Below are positions 16,233 to 24,078 of a stretch of 64,000 bases of DNA, piece after piece; position 1 is the stretch's first letter, and every line of letters begins with the position of its first letter. This stretch comes from Streptomyces sp. NRRL WC-3605 (GTDB lineage: Bacteria; Actinomycetota; Actinomycetes; Streptomycetales; Streptomycetaceae). The stretch spans positions 1 through 64,000 of the forward strand of contig NZ_LLZN01000049.1 in NCBI RefSeq assembly GCF_001509795.1. The letters are read 5' to 3'. The translations under genes were made by a program, and so were the position numbers. The notes below the pieces were generated by a model. It was not told the origin of the DNA. It did not search any database and saw only the letters and a program-made list of their open reading frames with translations.

Positions 16233-16243
16233 CGCTGCCGTAC
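16224..16243. terminator. Short hairpin between the permease and PBP genes
   Basis: GTACGG (16224-16229) pairs with CCGTAC (16238-16243). The permease stop codon sits in the loop and the convergent PBP stop is 10 bp away, so it may serve both genes. Confidence 0.45.
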
Positions 16244-16252
16244 CAAGGGCTG

Positions 16253-17698
16253 TCAGCCGCGCAGAGCCGCCTCCATCACCTTCCGGGCCACGGGGGCGGC
16301 CAGGCCGTTGCCGCTGACCTCGGAGCGGGCGGCGTTCGACTGCTCCACCAGCACCGCCACGGCGACCTCCTTGCCGTCCGCCTTCGCGTAGGACGTGAAC
16401 CAGGCGTACGGCGTCTTGCTGTTCTTCTCGCCGTGCTGGGCGGTGCCCGTCTTGCCGCCGACCGTGGCGCCCGCGATGCGCGCGTTGGTGCCGGTGCCGT
16501 CCTCGACGACCGTGCGCATCGCCGACTGGAGCTGCTCGGCGGTGCGGGAGCTGACGATCTCCTCGCTCCCCGCGGTGTCGTCGTAGTCCTCCAGGACGTC
16601 GCCGCCGCCGTCGGTGATCTGCGCGACCATGTGCGGCGAGACCAGCTCGCCGCCGTTGGCGATGGCGGCCGACACCATGGCCATCTGCAGGGGCGTCGCG
16701 GTGACGTCGAACTGCCCGATGCCGGACAGCGCGGTCTGCGCCTCGTCCATGTCCGCCGGGTACACGCTCTCGTACGCCCGCACCGGCACGTCCTGCTTCT
16801 CATCGTTGAAGCCGAACTTCTCGGCCATCGCGCGGACCTTGTCCTGGCCCAGGTCGACGGCGACGCTCGCGAAGACGTTGTTGCACGAGTACCGCAGGGC
16901 GACACGGAGGGAGGCGTCCTCGCAGGGCGCCGAGGGGTTCTCGTTGGTCAGCTTGCTGTTCGACTGCGCCAGCGGGTACGGGTCCGGGCTGTCCGTCGGG
17001 TCGTCCACCGACTCGTACAGGCCGTCCTCCAGCGCGGCCGCCGCGACGACCAGCTTGAACGTCGAGCCGGGCGGCAGCGGCTGGCGCAGCGCGCGGTTCG
17101 TCATCGGCTTGTCCGGGTCGCCGGTCAGCTGCTTCCAGGCGTCCGCGTCACCGGTGGTGATCTTCGAGGGGTCGTACGACGGGGTGGAGGCGACCGCAAG
17201 GATGCGGCCCGAGGACGGGTCGATCGCGACGGCGGCGCCCTTCTTGTCGCCCAGTGCGTCGTAGGCGGCCTTCTGCACGGCGGGGTCGATCGTGGTGACG
17301 ACGTTGCCCGGGTCGGACCGCTTGTTGGTCACTGTGTCCAGCACGCCCTTGAGGCGGTTGTCGGTGCCGTCGAGCAGGTCCCGGTAGACGCCCTCCAGCT
17401 GCGTGGCCCCGAACGCCTGCGAGCTGTAGCCGGTCACGGCCGAGTACAGCGAGCCGTCCCGGTACGTCCGCTTGTACGCGAGGTCGCCGCCCGTCGTCCG
17501 GGCCGAACCGGTGACCGGCTTGCCGCCCACGATGATGTCCCCGAGCGGCGCGCTGTACAGCGCGATCGTGTTCCGCCGGTTGTCCTTGTCGTCCGCGAGG
17601 GCCCGTCCGTCGTAGAACTGCACCCAGGTCGCCCTGACCAGCAGGGCGAGCACCAGGAGCAGCGTGAAGACGGAGGCCCGCCTGATCGTCTTGTTCAT
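16253..17698 (-). CDS. Class B penicillin-binding protein (PbpA/FtsI-like transpeptidase)
   Basis: A 481-residue PBP anchored by a single N-terminal transmembrane helix (VFTLLLVLALLVRATWVQF). The transpeptidase motifs are complete: STFK at 212-215, SCN at 271-273 and KTGT at 416-419. It cross-links peptidoglycan outside the membrane. It lacks the FtsW/RodA partner usually adjacent to actinobacterial pbpA, so it is probably one of the extra Streptomyces PBPs with a developmental or accessory role. No sign of beta-lactam-resistance adaptation is obvious. Confidence 0.94.
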   Translation of the reverse strand: MNKTIRRASVFTLLLVLALLVRATWVQFYDGRALADDKDNRRNTIALYSAPLGDIIVGGKPVTGSARTTGGDLAYKRTYRDGSLYSAVTGYSSQAFGATQLEGVYRDLLDGTDNRLKGVLDTVTNKRSDPGNVVTTIDPAVQKAAYDALGDKKGAAVAIDPSSGRILAVASTPSYDPSKITTGDADAWKQLTGDPDKPMTNRALRQPLPPGSTFKLVVAAAALEDGLYESVDDPTDSPDPYPLAQSNSKLTNENPSAPCEDASLRVALRYSCNNVFASVAVDLGQDKVRAMAEKFGFNDEKQDVPVRAYESVYPADMDEAQTALSGIGQFDVTATPLQMAMVSAAIANGGELVSPHMVAQITDGGGDVLEDYDDTAGSEEIVSSRTAEQLQSAMRTVVEDGTGTNARIAGATVGGKTGTAQHGEKNSKTPYAWFTSYAKADGKEVAVAVLVEQSNAARSEVSGNGLAAPVARKVMEAALRG

Positions 17699-17789
17699 CC
17701 CACTTCCAGGGACGAACGGATCGGGTCCGATCGTTCCATGCGTCCCGATTTCTCATCGGACGTTCATGGAAGGGAGCGGAGCCGCGCCG

Positions 17790-18260
17790 TCAGTCCTCCA
17801 GGTGCAGGACGAACTCGTCGATCTCCGTGCCCCGCGCGTGGGCGAAGCCGCGCGCCTTCGCCGTCACCCGGAACCCGCACTTGAGCAGCACCCGCAGCGA
17901 GCCCTCGTTGTCGGCGGCCGCGCGCGCGTACAGCGGGCGCTCGGGCACCTCGTCGAGCAGCCGGCGCAGCGCCGCCGTGGCGATGCCGCGGCCCCAGTAC
18001 GCGCGGTCCACCCAGTAGGTCACCTCACGCTCGCCGGGCTCCCCGTAGACGGCGGCGCTGCCGACCACGTCCCCGTCGGCCAGGATCGTGCGCGGGACGT
18101 CGGAGGAGGCCAGGACGCGCCGCCAGTGCGCGTCGAAGGCGGCCCGGTCGGTCGGATCGGCGGGGGTGAAGGCCGCCATGCGCAGGGCCTCCGGATCGTT
18201 CAGCTGGCGGTAGAAGACCGGCAGGTCGCTGTCGTGCACCGGGCGCAGTTCGACGTCCAT
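17790..18260 (-). CDS. GNAT-family N-acetyltransferase (RimJ/RimL-like)
   Basis: A 156-residue acetyltransferase with the acetyl-CoA-binding region VTYWVDRAYWGRGIATAALRRLLDEVPERPLYARAAADNEGSLRVLLKCGF, characteristic of the RimJ/RimL subgroup. It follows the IclR gene by 4 bp on the same strand and is probably cotranscribed. The acceptor substrate cannot be inferred, and a link to uronate metabolism is only positional. Confidence 0.92.
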   Translation of the reverse strand: MDVELRPVHDSDLPVFYRQLNDPEALRMAAFTPADPTDRAAFDAHWRRVLASSDVPRTILADGDVVGSAAVYGEPGEREVTYWVDRAYWGRGIATAALRRLLDEVPERPLYARAAADNEGSLRVLLKCGFRVTAKARGFAHARGTEIDEFVLHLED

Positions 18261-18264
18261 GACG

Positions 18265-19044
18265 TCAGAGCCTACGGGTGGCCAGGGTCAGCCGGTCGCG
18301 CGCGTCGAACAGCGCGTCCTTCACCAGCTGCTCGTGCGCGGGCGTCAGCCGCGCCACCGGGACCGAGCAGCTGATCGCGTCCCGGGCCGGGGTGCGGTAG
18401 GGGATCGCCACGCCGAAGCAGCGCAGCCCCAGCGTGTTCTCCTCGCGGTCGACGGCGAAGCCCTGCTCACGGACCTGGTGCAGCTCCTCGATGAACTTCT
18501 CCCGGTCGGTGATCGTGTTCTCCGTCAGCGCGGGCAGCGTCTCCGGGAGCATCTTGCGGACCTGCTCGTCGGAGTACGTGCTCAGCAGCGCCTTGCCGAG
18601 GGACGTCGAGTGCGCGGGCAGCCGGCGGCCGACCCGGGTGAAGGGCCGCAGGTAGTGCTGGGACTGGCGGGTGGCCAGGTACACCACGTTCGTGCCGTCG
18701 AGGCGGGCCAGGTGGATCGTCTCGGTGGTGTCGTCGGAGAGCCGGTCCAGGGTGGGCCGGGCCGCCGCGACGACCTCGTCGCCGTCGATGTAGGAGGTGC
18801 CGACCAGCAGGGCCCGGACGCCGATGCCGTACCGGGTGCCCGTCGCGTCGGTCTCCACCCAGCCCAGCTCGACCAGGGTGCGCAGCAACATGTAGAGGCT
18901 GGACTTGGGATAACCGACGGCCTCCTGGACCGCCGCGAGGGAGTGCATGCCGGGGCGCCCGGCGAAGTACTCCAGCAGTTCGACCGTCCGTACCGCGGAC
19001 TTGACCTGCGCCCCGCCGCCCGTCTCGCCAGCCGCCATCGCCAT
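18265..19044 (-). CDS. IclR-family transcriptional regulator
   Basis: A 259-residue IclR regulator. A winged HTH (AVRTVELLEYFAGRPGMHSLAAVQEAVGYPKSSLYMLLRTLVELGWVE, about residues 18-66) is followed by the IclR effector domain with PAHSTSLGKALLSTYS and GFAVDREENTLGLRCFGVAIP. The ATG at 19044 is preceded by AAGGGG. It is divergent from the 2-oxoglutarate semialdehyde dehydrogenase and probably controls it and itself through the palindrome at 19111-19126. A related site upstream of the dehydratase at 7543 suggests a wider uronate regulon. Confidence 0.93.
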   Translation of the reverse strand: MAMAAGETGGGAQVKSAVRTVELLEYFAGRPGMHSLAAVQEAVGYPKSSLYMLLRTLVELGWVETDATGTRYGIGVRALLVGTSYIDGDEVVAAARPTLDRLSDDTTETIHLARLDGTNVVYLATRQSQHYLRPFTRVGRRLPAHSTSLGKALLSTYSDEQVRKMLPETLPALTENTITDREKFIEELHQVREQGFAVDREENTLGLRCFGVAIPYRTPARDAISCSVPVARLTPAHEQLVKDALFDARDRLTLATRRL

Positions 19045-19110
19045 GGACCCCTTTGTTCGACGAGGATCTGCGGATATGGTCTCCGCAGCATGTTCATCAT
19101 CAGAGACAGT

Positions 19111-19126
19111 GTTCAGTATATCGAAC
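19111..19126. promoter_or_regulatory. IclR-type operator between regulator and aldehyde dehydrogenase
   Basis: GTTCAGTATATCGAAC is a palindrome of the form GTTC-N8-GAAC, consistent with IclR-family operators. It contains a good leftward -10, TATACT (19120-19115), so binding would occlude the regulator's own promoter. TGTTCA is repeated at 19091-19096. Confidence 0.6.
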
Positions 19127-19186
19127 GAGCCTCGTGGATGATCGTGCAGATTCATACGTGTGGCAATACAGGTGGAGGGACCCGCG

Positions 19187-20716
19187 GTGGCAGCAGCACC
19201 AGTCTGGAGTGTCGACCCCCGAACCGGGAAGCAGCGTGAACAGGTTGCGGTCGAGGCCACAGCCCACGAGGTGGACACCGCGGTCCGCGCCGCGCACGAG
19301 GCGCGCGCCGCCCTCGCCGACCGCACCGTCCGCGCCGCCTTCCTGCGCACCGCCGCCGACCGGCTCCAGGCCGCCGGGGACCGGCTCGTCGAGGCCGCCG
19401 ACGCCGAGACCGCGCTCGGCCCGGTCCGGCTCACCGGCGAACTCGCCCGCACCTGCTTCCAGCTGAGGGCCTTCGCCGACATCGTCGACGAGGGCGCCTT
19501 CCTCGGCGTCGTCATCGACCACCCCGACGACACGGCGACCCCGCCCATCCCCGACCTGCGTCGCTACAAGGTCCCGCTCGGCGTCGTCGCCGTCTACTCG
19601 GCGTCCAACTTCCCCTTCGCCTTCTCCGTCGCCGGCGGCGACACCGCGAGCGCCCTCGCCGCGGGCTGCCCGGTCGTCGTCAAGGCCCACCCCGACCACC
19701 CCGCGCTCTCCGAGCTGGTCGCCCACGTGCTGCGCAACGCGGCCGCCGAGCACGGCGTCCCGGCCGGCGTCGTCGGCCTGGTGCACGGCTTCGAGGCCGG
19801 ACTCGAACTCATCCGGCACCCGCTCGTCGCCGCGGCCGGCTTCACCGGCTCGGTGCGCGGCGGGCGCGCCCTGTTCGACGCGGCGGCCGCCCGCCCGGTC
19901 CCGATCCCCTTCCACGGCGAACTGGGCTCGCTGAACCCGGTGCTGGTCACCGAGGCGGCGGCGGCCGAGCGCGGCGAGGCCATCGGCACCGGGCTCGCCG
20001 GATCGATGACCCTGGGCGTCGGGCAGTTCTGCGTGAAGCCGGGCCTCGTCCTGGTGCCGTCAGGCGCGGCCGGCGACGGCCTGGTCAAGTCGCTGACGGA
20101 CGCCGTCAGCAACTCCGAGGCGGGCGTCCTGCTCGACCACCGGATGCGCGACAACTTCCTCGCCGGGGTGGCCGAGCGCACGGGGCTGCCCGAGGTGGAC
20201 TCGCCGGTGACGCCGGGCGCGGGCGGCGAGCACACCGTCAGCGCCGGGTTCCTCACGGTCGCCGCGAGCGCGCTGGCCGAGGAGGGCGCCCACGACGTGC
20301 TCCTCGAGGAGTGCTTCGGGCCGGTGACGGTGGTCGTCCGCTACGACGACGAGGCCGAGGCCACCCGGGTGCTGTCCCGGCTGCCGGGCAACCTGACGGC
20401 GACCGTCCACCTGTCCGCCGAGGAGGCCGCCGGCGAGGGACGCGGGGCCGCCGTCCTGGCGGAGCTGACGCCGCTGGCCGGACGCGTCCTGGTCAACGGA
20501 TGGCCGACGGGTGTCGCCGTCGCGCCGGCCCAGCACCATGGCGGGCCCTACCCGGCGACGACCTCGACGTCCACGTCCGTCGGCGGCACGGCCATCGAGC
20601 GCTGGCTGAGGCCCGTCGCGTACCAGGGAGCGCCCGAGGCGCTGCTGCCCCCGGAGCTGCGCGACGACAACCCGCTCGGGCTGCCCCGCCGCTTCAACGG
20701 CGTGATGGAGGTCTGA
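19187..20716 (+). CDS. 2-oxoglutarate semialdehyde (2,5-dioxovalerate) dehydrogenase
   Basis: A 509-residue NADP-type aldehyde dehydrogenase. Cofactor and substrate motifs include VYSASNFPFAFSVAGGDTASALAAGCPVVVKAHP, the catalytic cysteine in GVGQFCVKPG and the glutamate in FHGELGSLNP, all typical of the KGSADH subgroup that oxidises 2-oxoglutarate semialdehyde to 2-oxoglutarate. This is the last step after the dehydratase at 7543. I prefer the GTG at 19187, six nt after GGAGGGA, over upstream GTGs at 19160 and 19172. It is divergent from the IclR regulator. Confidence 0.87.
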   Translation: MAAAPVWSVDPRTGKQREQVAVEATAHEVDTAVRAAHEARAALADRTVRAAFLRTAADRLQAAGDRLVEAADAETALGPVRLTGELARTCFQLRAFADIVDEGAFLGVVIDHPDDTATPPIPDLRRYKVPLGVVAVYSASNFPFAFSVAGGDTASALAAGCPVVVKAHPDHPALSELVAHVLRNAAAEHGVPAGVVGLVHGFEAGLELIRHPLVAAAGFTGSVRGGRALFDAAAARPVPIPFHGELGSLNPVLVTEAAAAERGEAIGTGLAGSMTLGVGQFCVKPGLVLVPSGAAGDGLVKSLTDAVSNSEAGVLLDHRMRDNFLAGVAERTGLPEVDSPVTPGAGGEHTVSAGFLTVAASALAEEGAHDVLLEECFGPVTVVVRYDDEAEATRVLSRLPGNLTATVHLSAEEAAGEGRGAAVLAELTPLAGRVLVNGWPTGVAVAPAQHHGGPYPATTSTSTSVGGTAIERWLRPVAYQGAPEALLPPELRDDNPLGLPRRFNGVMEV

Positions 20717-20729
20717 CGGCCCTGGGCGG

Positions 20730-20804
20730 TCCTGGGGCACGGGGTCGCGGGGCACGCGGTCTTGGGGCAGAGGGTCCTGGGGCACGGGGTCCTTGGGCAC
20801 AGGG
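20730..20804. repeat. Five tandem 15-bp units (minisatellite)
   Basis: Five units of consensus TCCTGGGGCACGGGG start at 20730, 20745, 20760, 20775 and 20790. The first and fourth are identical and the others differ at a few positions. A degenerate partial unit precedes them. They fill the space between the dehydrogenase stop and the next gene. Confidence 0.9.
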
Positions 20805-20841
20805 GCGGGCGCCCGGGCCTGGCGCCTGGAAGAATTCCGCC

Positions 20842-21450
20842 ATGGACCTGGAGATACCCGAACTGCCCTTCCCGCTGCGCACCTACGGCCCCGACGGTCA
20901 CTGGGCCTACGAGGACGGCATCCTCTCCGGATGGGCCGGCCCGCGGCAGGACCGCTTCGTGCCGCCCACCGGGGAGGCCCTGGACGCCGCCTCCGACGCG
21001 CCGCGGCTGCTGGGCGCGCCCGAGGGCGACTTCCAGCTGATCGCCCGGGTCACCGTCGGGTTCGCCGGCGCCTTCGACGCCGGGGTGCTCTACGTCCACG
21101 TCGGCGAACGCGCCTGGGCCAAGCTGTGCCTGGAGTACTCCCCGGACGTCCCCACCGTCTGCACGGTCGTCACCCGCGGCCACTCCGACGACGCCAACTC
21201 CTTCACCGTGGACGGGAGTTCGGTGTGGCTGCGGGTGAGCCGCACCGGACGCGCCTTCGCCTTCCACGCCTCCCGCGACGGCGAACGCTGGACCTTCGTC
21301 CGTCTCTTCACCCTCGGCGACGAGAAGGAGACCGGCGCAGCCCAGGTCGGGTTCATGACCCAGTCGCCGCTGGGGGAGGGGTGTGTGGTGACCTACGACC
21401 ACCTCGCCTTCCGGCCCGAGTGGCCCAAGGATCTGCGCGACGGGAGCTGA
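20842..21450 (+). CDS. DUF1349-family protein (concanavalin-like fold)
   Basis: A 202-residue protein with the DUF1349 pattern: FQLIARVTVGFAGAFDAGVLYVHVGERAWAKLCLEYSPDVPTVCTVVTRG, then VWLRVSRTGRAFAFHASRDGERWTFVRLF and VGFMTQSPLGEGCVVTYDHLAF. The family adopts a jelly-roll/LamG-like fold related to yeast YCL049; the function is unknown. There is no export signal. It lies after the minisatellite and is not obviously coupled to the upstream dehydrogenase. Confidence 0.88.
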   Translation: MDLEIPELPFPLRTYGPDGHWAYEDGILSGWAGPRQDRFVPPTGEALDAASDAPRLLGAPEGDFQLIARVTVGFAGAFDAGVLYVHVGERAWAKLCLEYSPDVPTVCTVVTRGHSDDANSFTVDGSSVWLRVSRTGRAFAFHASRDGERWTFVRLFTLGDEKETGAAQVGFMTQSPLGEGCVVTYDHLAFRPEWPKDLRDGS

Positions 21451-21504
21451 CCCGGCTTCCGGCCGCCCGCAACCAGGACCCACGCCGGCCACGTCCCTCG
21501 AGGC

Positions 21505-22008
21505 ATGATCCATGACCGAGTCCCGGCGGGCCGCGTGATCCGCCCCGCCCTGCCCGCCGAACTGGGCCACGTCGTCGCCCTGCACGCCCGCGCCCGCGCG
21601 ACCTACTACCCGGACGGGCTCCCGCAGGACGGCACCGACTGGGCGGCGGCCTGGCGCACCGCCGTCGAACGGCCCGACGGGCGGGTGCTGTGCGTCGTCG
21701 AGCAGGGCCGCCTCATCGGCCTGGCCTCGTTCCGCACCCCCGAGGGAGCCCCCGCCGACCTGGTCAAGCTGTACCAGTTCCACGTCGACCCCGATCACTG
21801 GCGCCGGGGCGTCGGCAGCGCCCTGCACCGGGCCTGCGCCGAGGAGTGGGCGGCCGACCGCCGCAGCACGGCCGTCCTCGACGTGCACGTGGACAACCGG
21901 CGCGCCCAGGACTTCTACGCCCGCCAGGGCTGGCGGCCCGACCCGGACAACCCGCCCGCCGACGGCGACCACCACCGTTACCTGCGCTTCACCGTCCCGG
22001 CCGTCTGA
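21505..22008 (+). CDS. GNAT-family N-acetyltransferase
   Basis: A 167-residue acetyltransferase with motif A as YQFHVDPDHWRRGVGSALHRACAEEW and the C-terminal LDVHVDNRRAQDFYARQGW. The ATG at 21505 lacks a strong Shine-Dalgarno; a GTG at 21535 (VIRPALPAEL) is a credible alternative start that matches the usual first strand of the fold. The substrate is unknown. Confidence 0.88.
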   Translation: MIHDRVPAGRVIRPALPAELGHVVALHARARATYYPDGLPQDGTDWAAAWRTAVERPDGRVLCVVEQGRLIGLASFRTPEGAPADLVKLYQFHVDPDHWRRGVGSALHRACAEEWAADRRSTAVLDVHVDNRRAQDFYARQGWRPDPDNPPADGDHHRYLRFTVPAV

Positions 22009-22056
22009 CCCGAGCGGCGGGGAATGAAACCGGCTGCTTGAACGTTCACCGACCGG

Positions 22057-22095
22057 GCGGAGGGAGTCTCCGCATCCGCGGAGGGAGTCTCCGCA
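22057..22095 (+). repeat. Duplicated palindromic 18-mer ahead of the FrnE-like gene
   Basis: GCGGAGGGAGTCTCCGCA occurs at 22057-22074 and 22078-22095 with a 3-nt spacer. Each copy is itself a hairpin (GCGGAG/CTCCGC). They lie 30-70 nt before the start of the DsbA-family gene and could be an operator pair or leader structure. Confidence 0.8.
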
Positions 22096-22123
22096 CCCGA
22101 ACGAACCGGAGAGAGCCTCACCC

Positions 22124-22849
22124 ATGCGCGTCGAGATCTGGAGCGACATCGCCTGTCCGTGGTGCTACGTGGGCAAGGCCCGCTTCGAGAAGGCGCTCGC
22201 CGCCTTCCCGCACCGCGACCAGGTCGAGGTCGTCCACCGTTCCTTCGAACTGGACCCCGGGCGCGCCAAGGGCGACATCCAGCCCGTGACCACCATGCTC
22301 ACCAGGAAGTACGGCATGAGCGCCGACCAGGCGAAGGCCGGCGAGGAGAACCTGGGCGCGCAGGCCGCCGCGGAGGGCCTCGCCTACCGCACCGAGGGCC
22401 GCGACCACGGCAACACCTTCGACATGCACCGCCTGCTGCACCTCGCCAAGCGGCACGGCCGCCAGGACGAGCTGATCCAGATCCTGTACCGGGCGAACTT
22501 CGCCGAGGAGCGGTCCGTCTTCGCCGAGGGCGACGACCGTCTCGTGGAGCTGGCCGTCGAGGCCGGACTCGACGCAGGCGAGGTGCGCCGGGTCCTCGCC
22601 GACCCGGACGCCTACGCCGACGAGGTCCGGGCCGACGAGCGCGAGGCCGCCCAGCTCGGCGCCACCGGCGTCCCCTTCTTCGTGCTCGACCGCGCGTACG
22701 GCGTCTCCGGCGCCCAGCCCGCCGAGGTCTTCACGCAGGCGCTCACCCAGGCGTGGGGCGACCGCTCGCCGCTGACGCTCCTCGACACGGGCGACACCGA
22801 TGACGCTCACGCGTGCGGCCCCGACGGGTGCGCGGTCCCACAGGCCTGA
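22124..22849 (+). CDS. DsbA-family oxidoreductase, FrnE-like
   Basis: A 241-residue thioredoxin-fold protein. CPWC at residues 11-14 is the redox-active pair, and the helical insertion and C-terminal QLGATGVPFFVLDRAYGVSGAQP (with the cis-Pro region) match FrnE-like cytosolic DsbA relatives. These were first linked to polyketide biosynthesis and later to disulfide isomerase and oxidative-stress roles. The tail carries a CGPDGC motif with two extra cysteines, seen in FrnE proteins. The start at 22124 follows GGAGAGAG. Confidence 0.92.
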   Translation: MRVEIWSDIACPWCYVGKARFEKALAAFPHRDQVEVVHRSFELDPGRAKGDIQPVTTMLTRKYGMSADQAKAGEENLGAQAAAEGLAYRTEGRDHGNTFDMHRLLHLAKRHGRQDELIQILYRANFAEERSVFAEGDDRLVELAVEAGLDAGEVRRVLADPDAYADEVRADEREAAQLGATGVPFFVLDRAYGVSGAQPAEVFTQALTQAWGDRSPLTLLDTGDTDDAHACGPDGCAVPQA

Positions 22850-22862
22850 CGAAAGCGCAGGT

Positions 22863-22888
22863 CAACGCCTATACATAAGCGTTGCTTA
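22863..22888. promoter_or_regulatory. Palindromic operator-like site before the class V enzyme gene
   Basis: CAACGC (22863-22868) and GCGTTG (22879-22884) form one inverted repeat. The overlapping TAAGC-N3-GCTTA (22876-22888) forms a second. The AT-rich spacer CTATACATAA suits a promoter. The regulator is not identifiable from the neighbours. Confidence 0.5.
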
Positions 22889-22948
22889 GATGAACGACGT
22901 AAGAAATCGCAATGGACCAGCACGGTCCGCAGGGCTCAGAGTGGGGTC

Positions 22949-24001
22949 ATGGAGACCTTCGAGAGCCTCGTCCGCGCAGAGTTCGCCCCGAAGAACGTCT
23001 ATCTGAACACCGCCAGCAACGGCCTCCTCCCGGCCCGCACCGTCGCCGCCCTCGACCGGGCCGCGCGGATGCGGGCCGACGGCGTCGCTCTCGGCTCGCT
23101 CTACGAGGACGTCGAGGCGGTCCGGGCGTCCTTCGCCCGGCTGGCCGGGGTCCCGGTCGAGCGGGTCGCGCTCGGCGGTTCCGTGGCCGAGTACGGCGCG
23201 CTGATCGCCGCCTCCCTGCCCGAGGGCGCCGAAGTCCTCACCGCCGACGCCGACTTCGCCTCCCTGGTGAACCCCTTCCACATGCGCGGCGACCTCAAGG
23301 TGCGCTCCGTCCCGCTGGAGCGCCTCGCCGAGTCCGTCCGCCCGGACACCGCGCTCGTCGCCGTCAGCTCCGCGCAGTCCGCCGACGGGCGGCTCGCCGA
23401 CCTGCCCGCGGTGCGCCGCGCGGCCCGGGCGCACGGTGCCCGCACCTACGTCGACGCCTCCCAGTCGCTGGGCTGGCTGCCGCTGGAGGCCGCCGAGGAC
23501 GACTTCACCGCCGCCGTCGCCTTCAAGTGGGTGCTGGGCCCGCACGGCATCACGTTCTTCGTCGCCCCGGAGGACTTCGGCGGGCTGACGCCGTTGCTCG
23601 CCGGCTGGATCGCCGGAGAGGTGCCGTGGGAGAGCTGCTACGGCCCGGTCCAGGAACTCGCCCGGTCCGCACGGCGGTTCGACATCAGCCCCGCCCTGTT
23701 CGGCTTCGCCGGGCTGCGCGCCTCCCTGGACCTGATCGAGCGGCTGGGCGTGGACGCCGTCCGGGCCCACGACCTCGCGCTGGCCGACCGCTTCCGCGCG
23801 GGCCTGGAACGCCTCGGGCACAGCCCGGTGCCCGCGCCGGGCTCCGCCATCGTGTCCGTGCCCGGACTCGGCTCCCGGCAGGGCGAGTTGAGCCGCGCGG
23901 GCATCGAGGTCTCCGACCGCGCGGGCAATCTGCGCGCCGCCTTCCACCTCTACAACACCGCCGGTGACGTCGACCGGCTGCTGGACGCGCTGTCCGGCTG
24001 A
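22949..24001 (+). CDS. Class V aminotransferase-fold PLP enzyme
   Basis: A 350-residue fold-type I PLP protein. The N-terminus YLNTASNGLLPARTVAALDRA and the VDASQSLGWLPLEAAEDDFTAAVAFKWVLGPHG region contain the PLP-contacting Asp and the Schiff-base Lys (FKW). This places it in the cysteine desulfurase/isopenicillin-N epimerase-like group. There is no cluster context, so the substrate is unknown. A palindromic site lies upstream and a shared terminator follows. Confidence 0.87.
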   Translation: METFESLVRAEFAPKNVYLNTASNGLLPARTVAALDRAARMRADGVALGSLYEDVEAVRASFARLAGVPVERVALGGSVAEYGALIAASLPEGAEVLTADADFASLVNPFHMRGDLKVRSVPLERLAESVRPDTALVAVSSAQSADGRLADLPAVRRAARAHGARTYVDASQSLGWLPLEAAEDDFTAAVAFKWVLGPHGITFFVAPEDFGGLTPLLAGWIAGEVPWESCYGPVQELARSARRFDISPALFGFAGLRASLDLIERLGVDAVRAHDLALADRFRAGLERLGHSPVPAPGSAIVSVPGLGSRQGELSRAGIEVSDRAGNLRAAFHLYNTAGDVDRLLDALSG

Positions 24002-24013
24002 GCCCCGCGCACA

Positions 24014-24063
24014 CGGCGACGCGGCCCGCCCCGTACCAGAAGTACGGCCGGGCCGCGTCGCCG
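24014..24063. terminator. Bidirectional terminator between the class V enzyme and ectD
   Basis: Perfect 15-bp arms at 24014-24028 and 24049-24063, plus an inner CCGTAC/GTACGG stem (24031-24036, 24042-24047), form a long hairpin between two convergent genes. Confidence 0.85.
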
Positions 24064-24078
24064 CGTGCGCGCGAGAGG

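Noticed and set aside
15137..17884. 915-codon plus-strand frame
   Set aside because: It is a shifted frame of the NCS2 permease followed by antisense of the PBP gene, with no coherent domain.
20730..20804. CRISPR-like array
   Set aside because: The units are directly adjacent 15-mers with no unique spacers, so it is a minisatellite.
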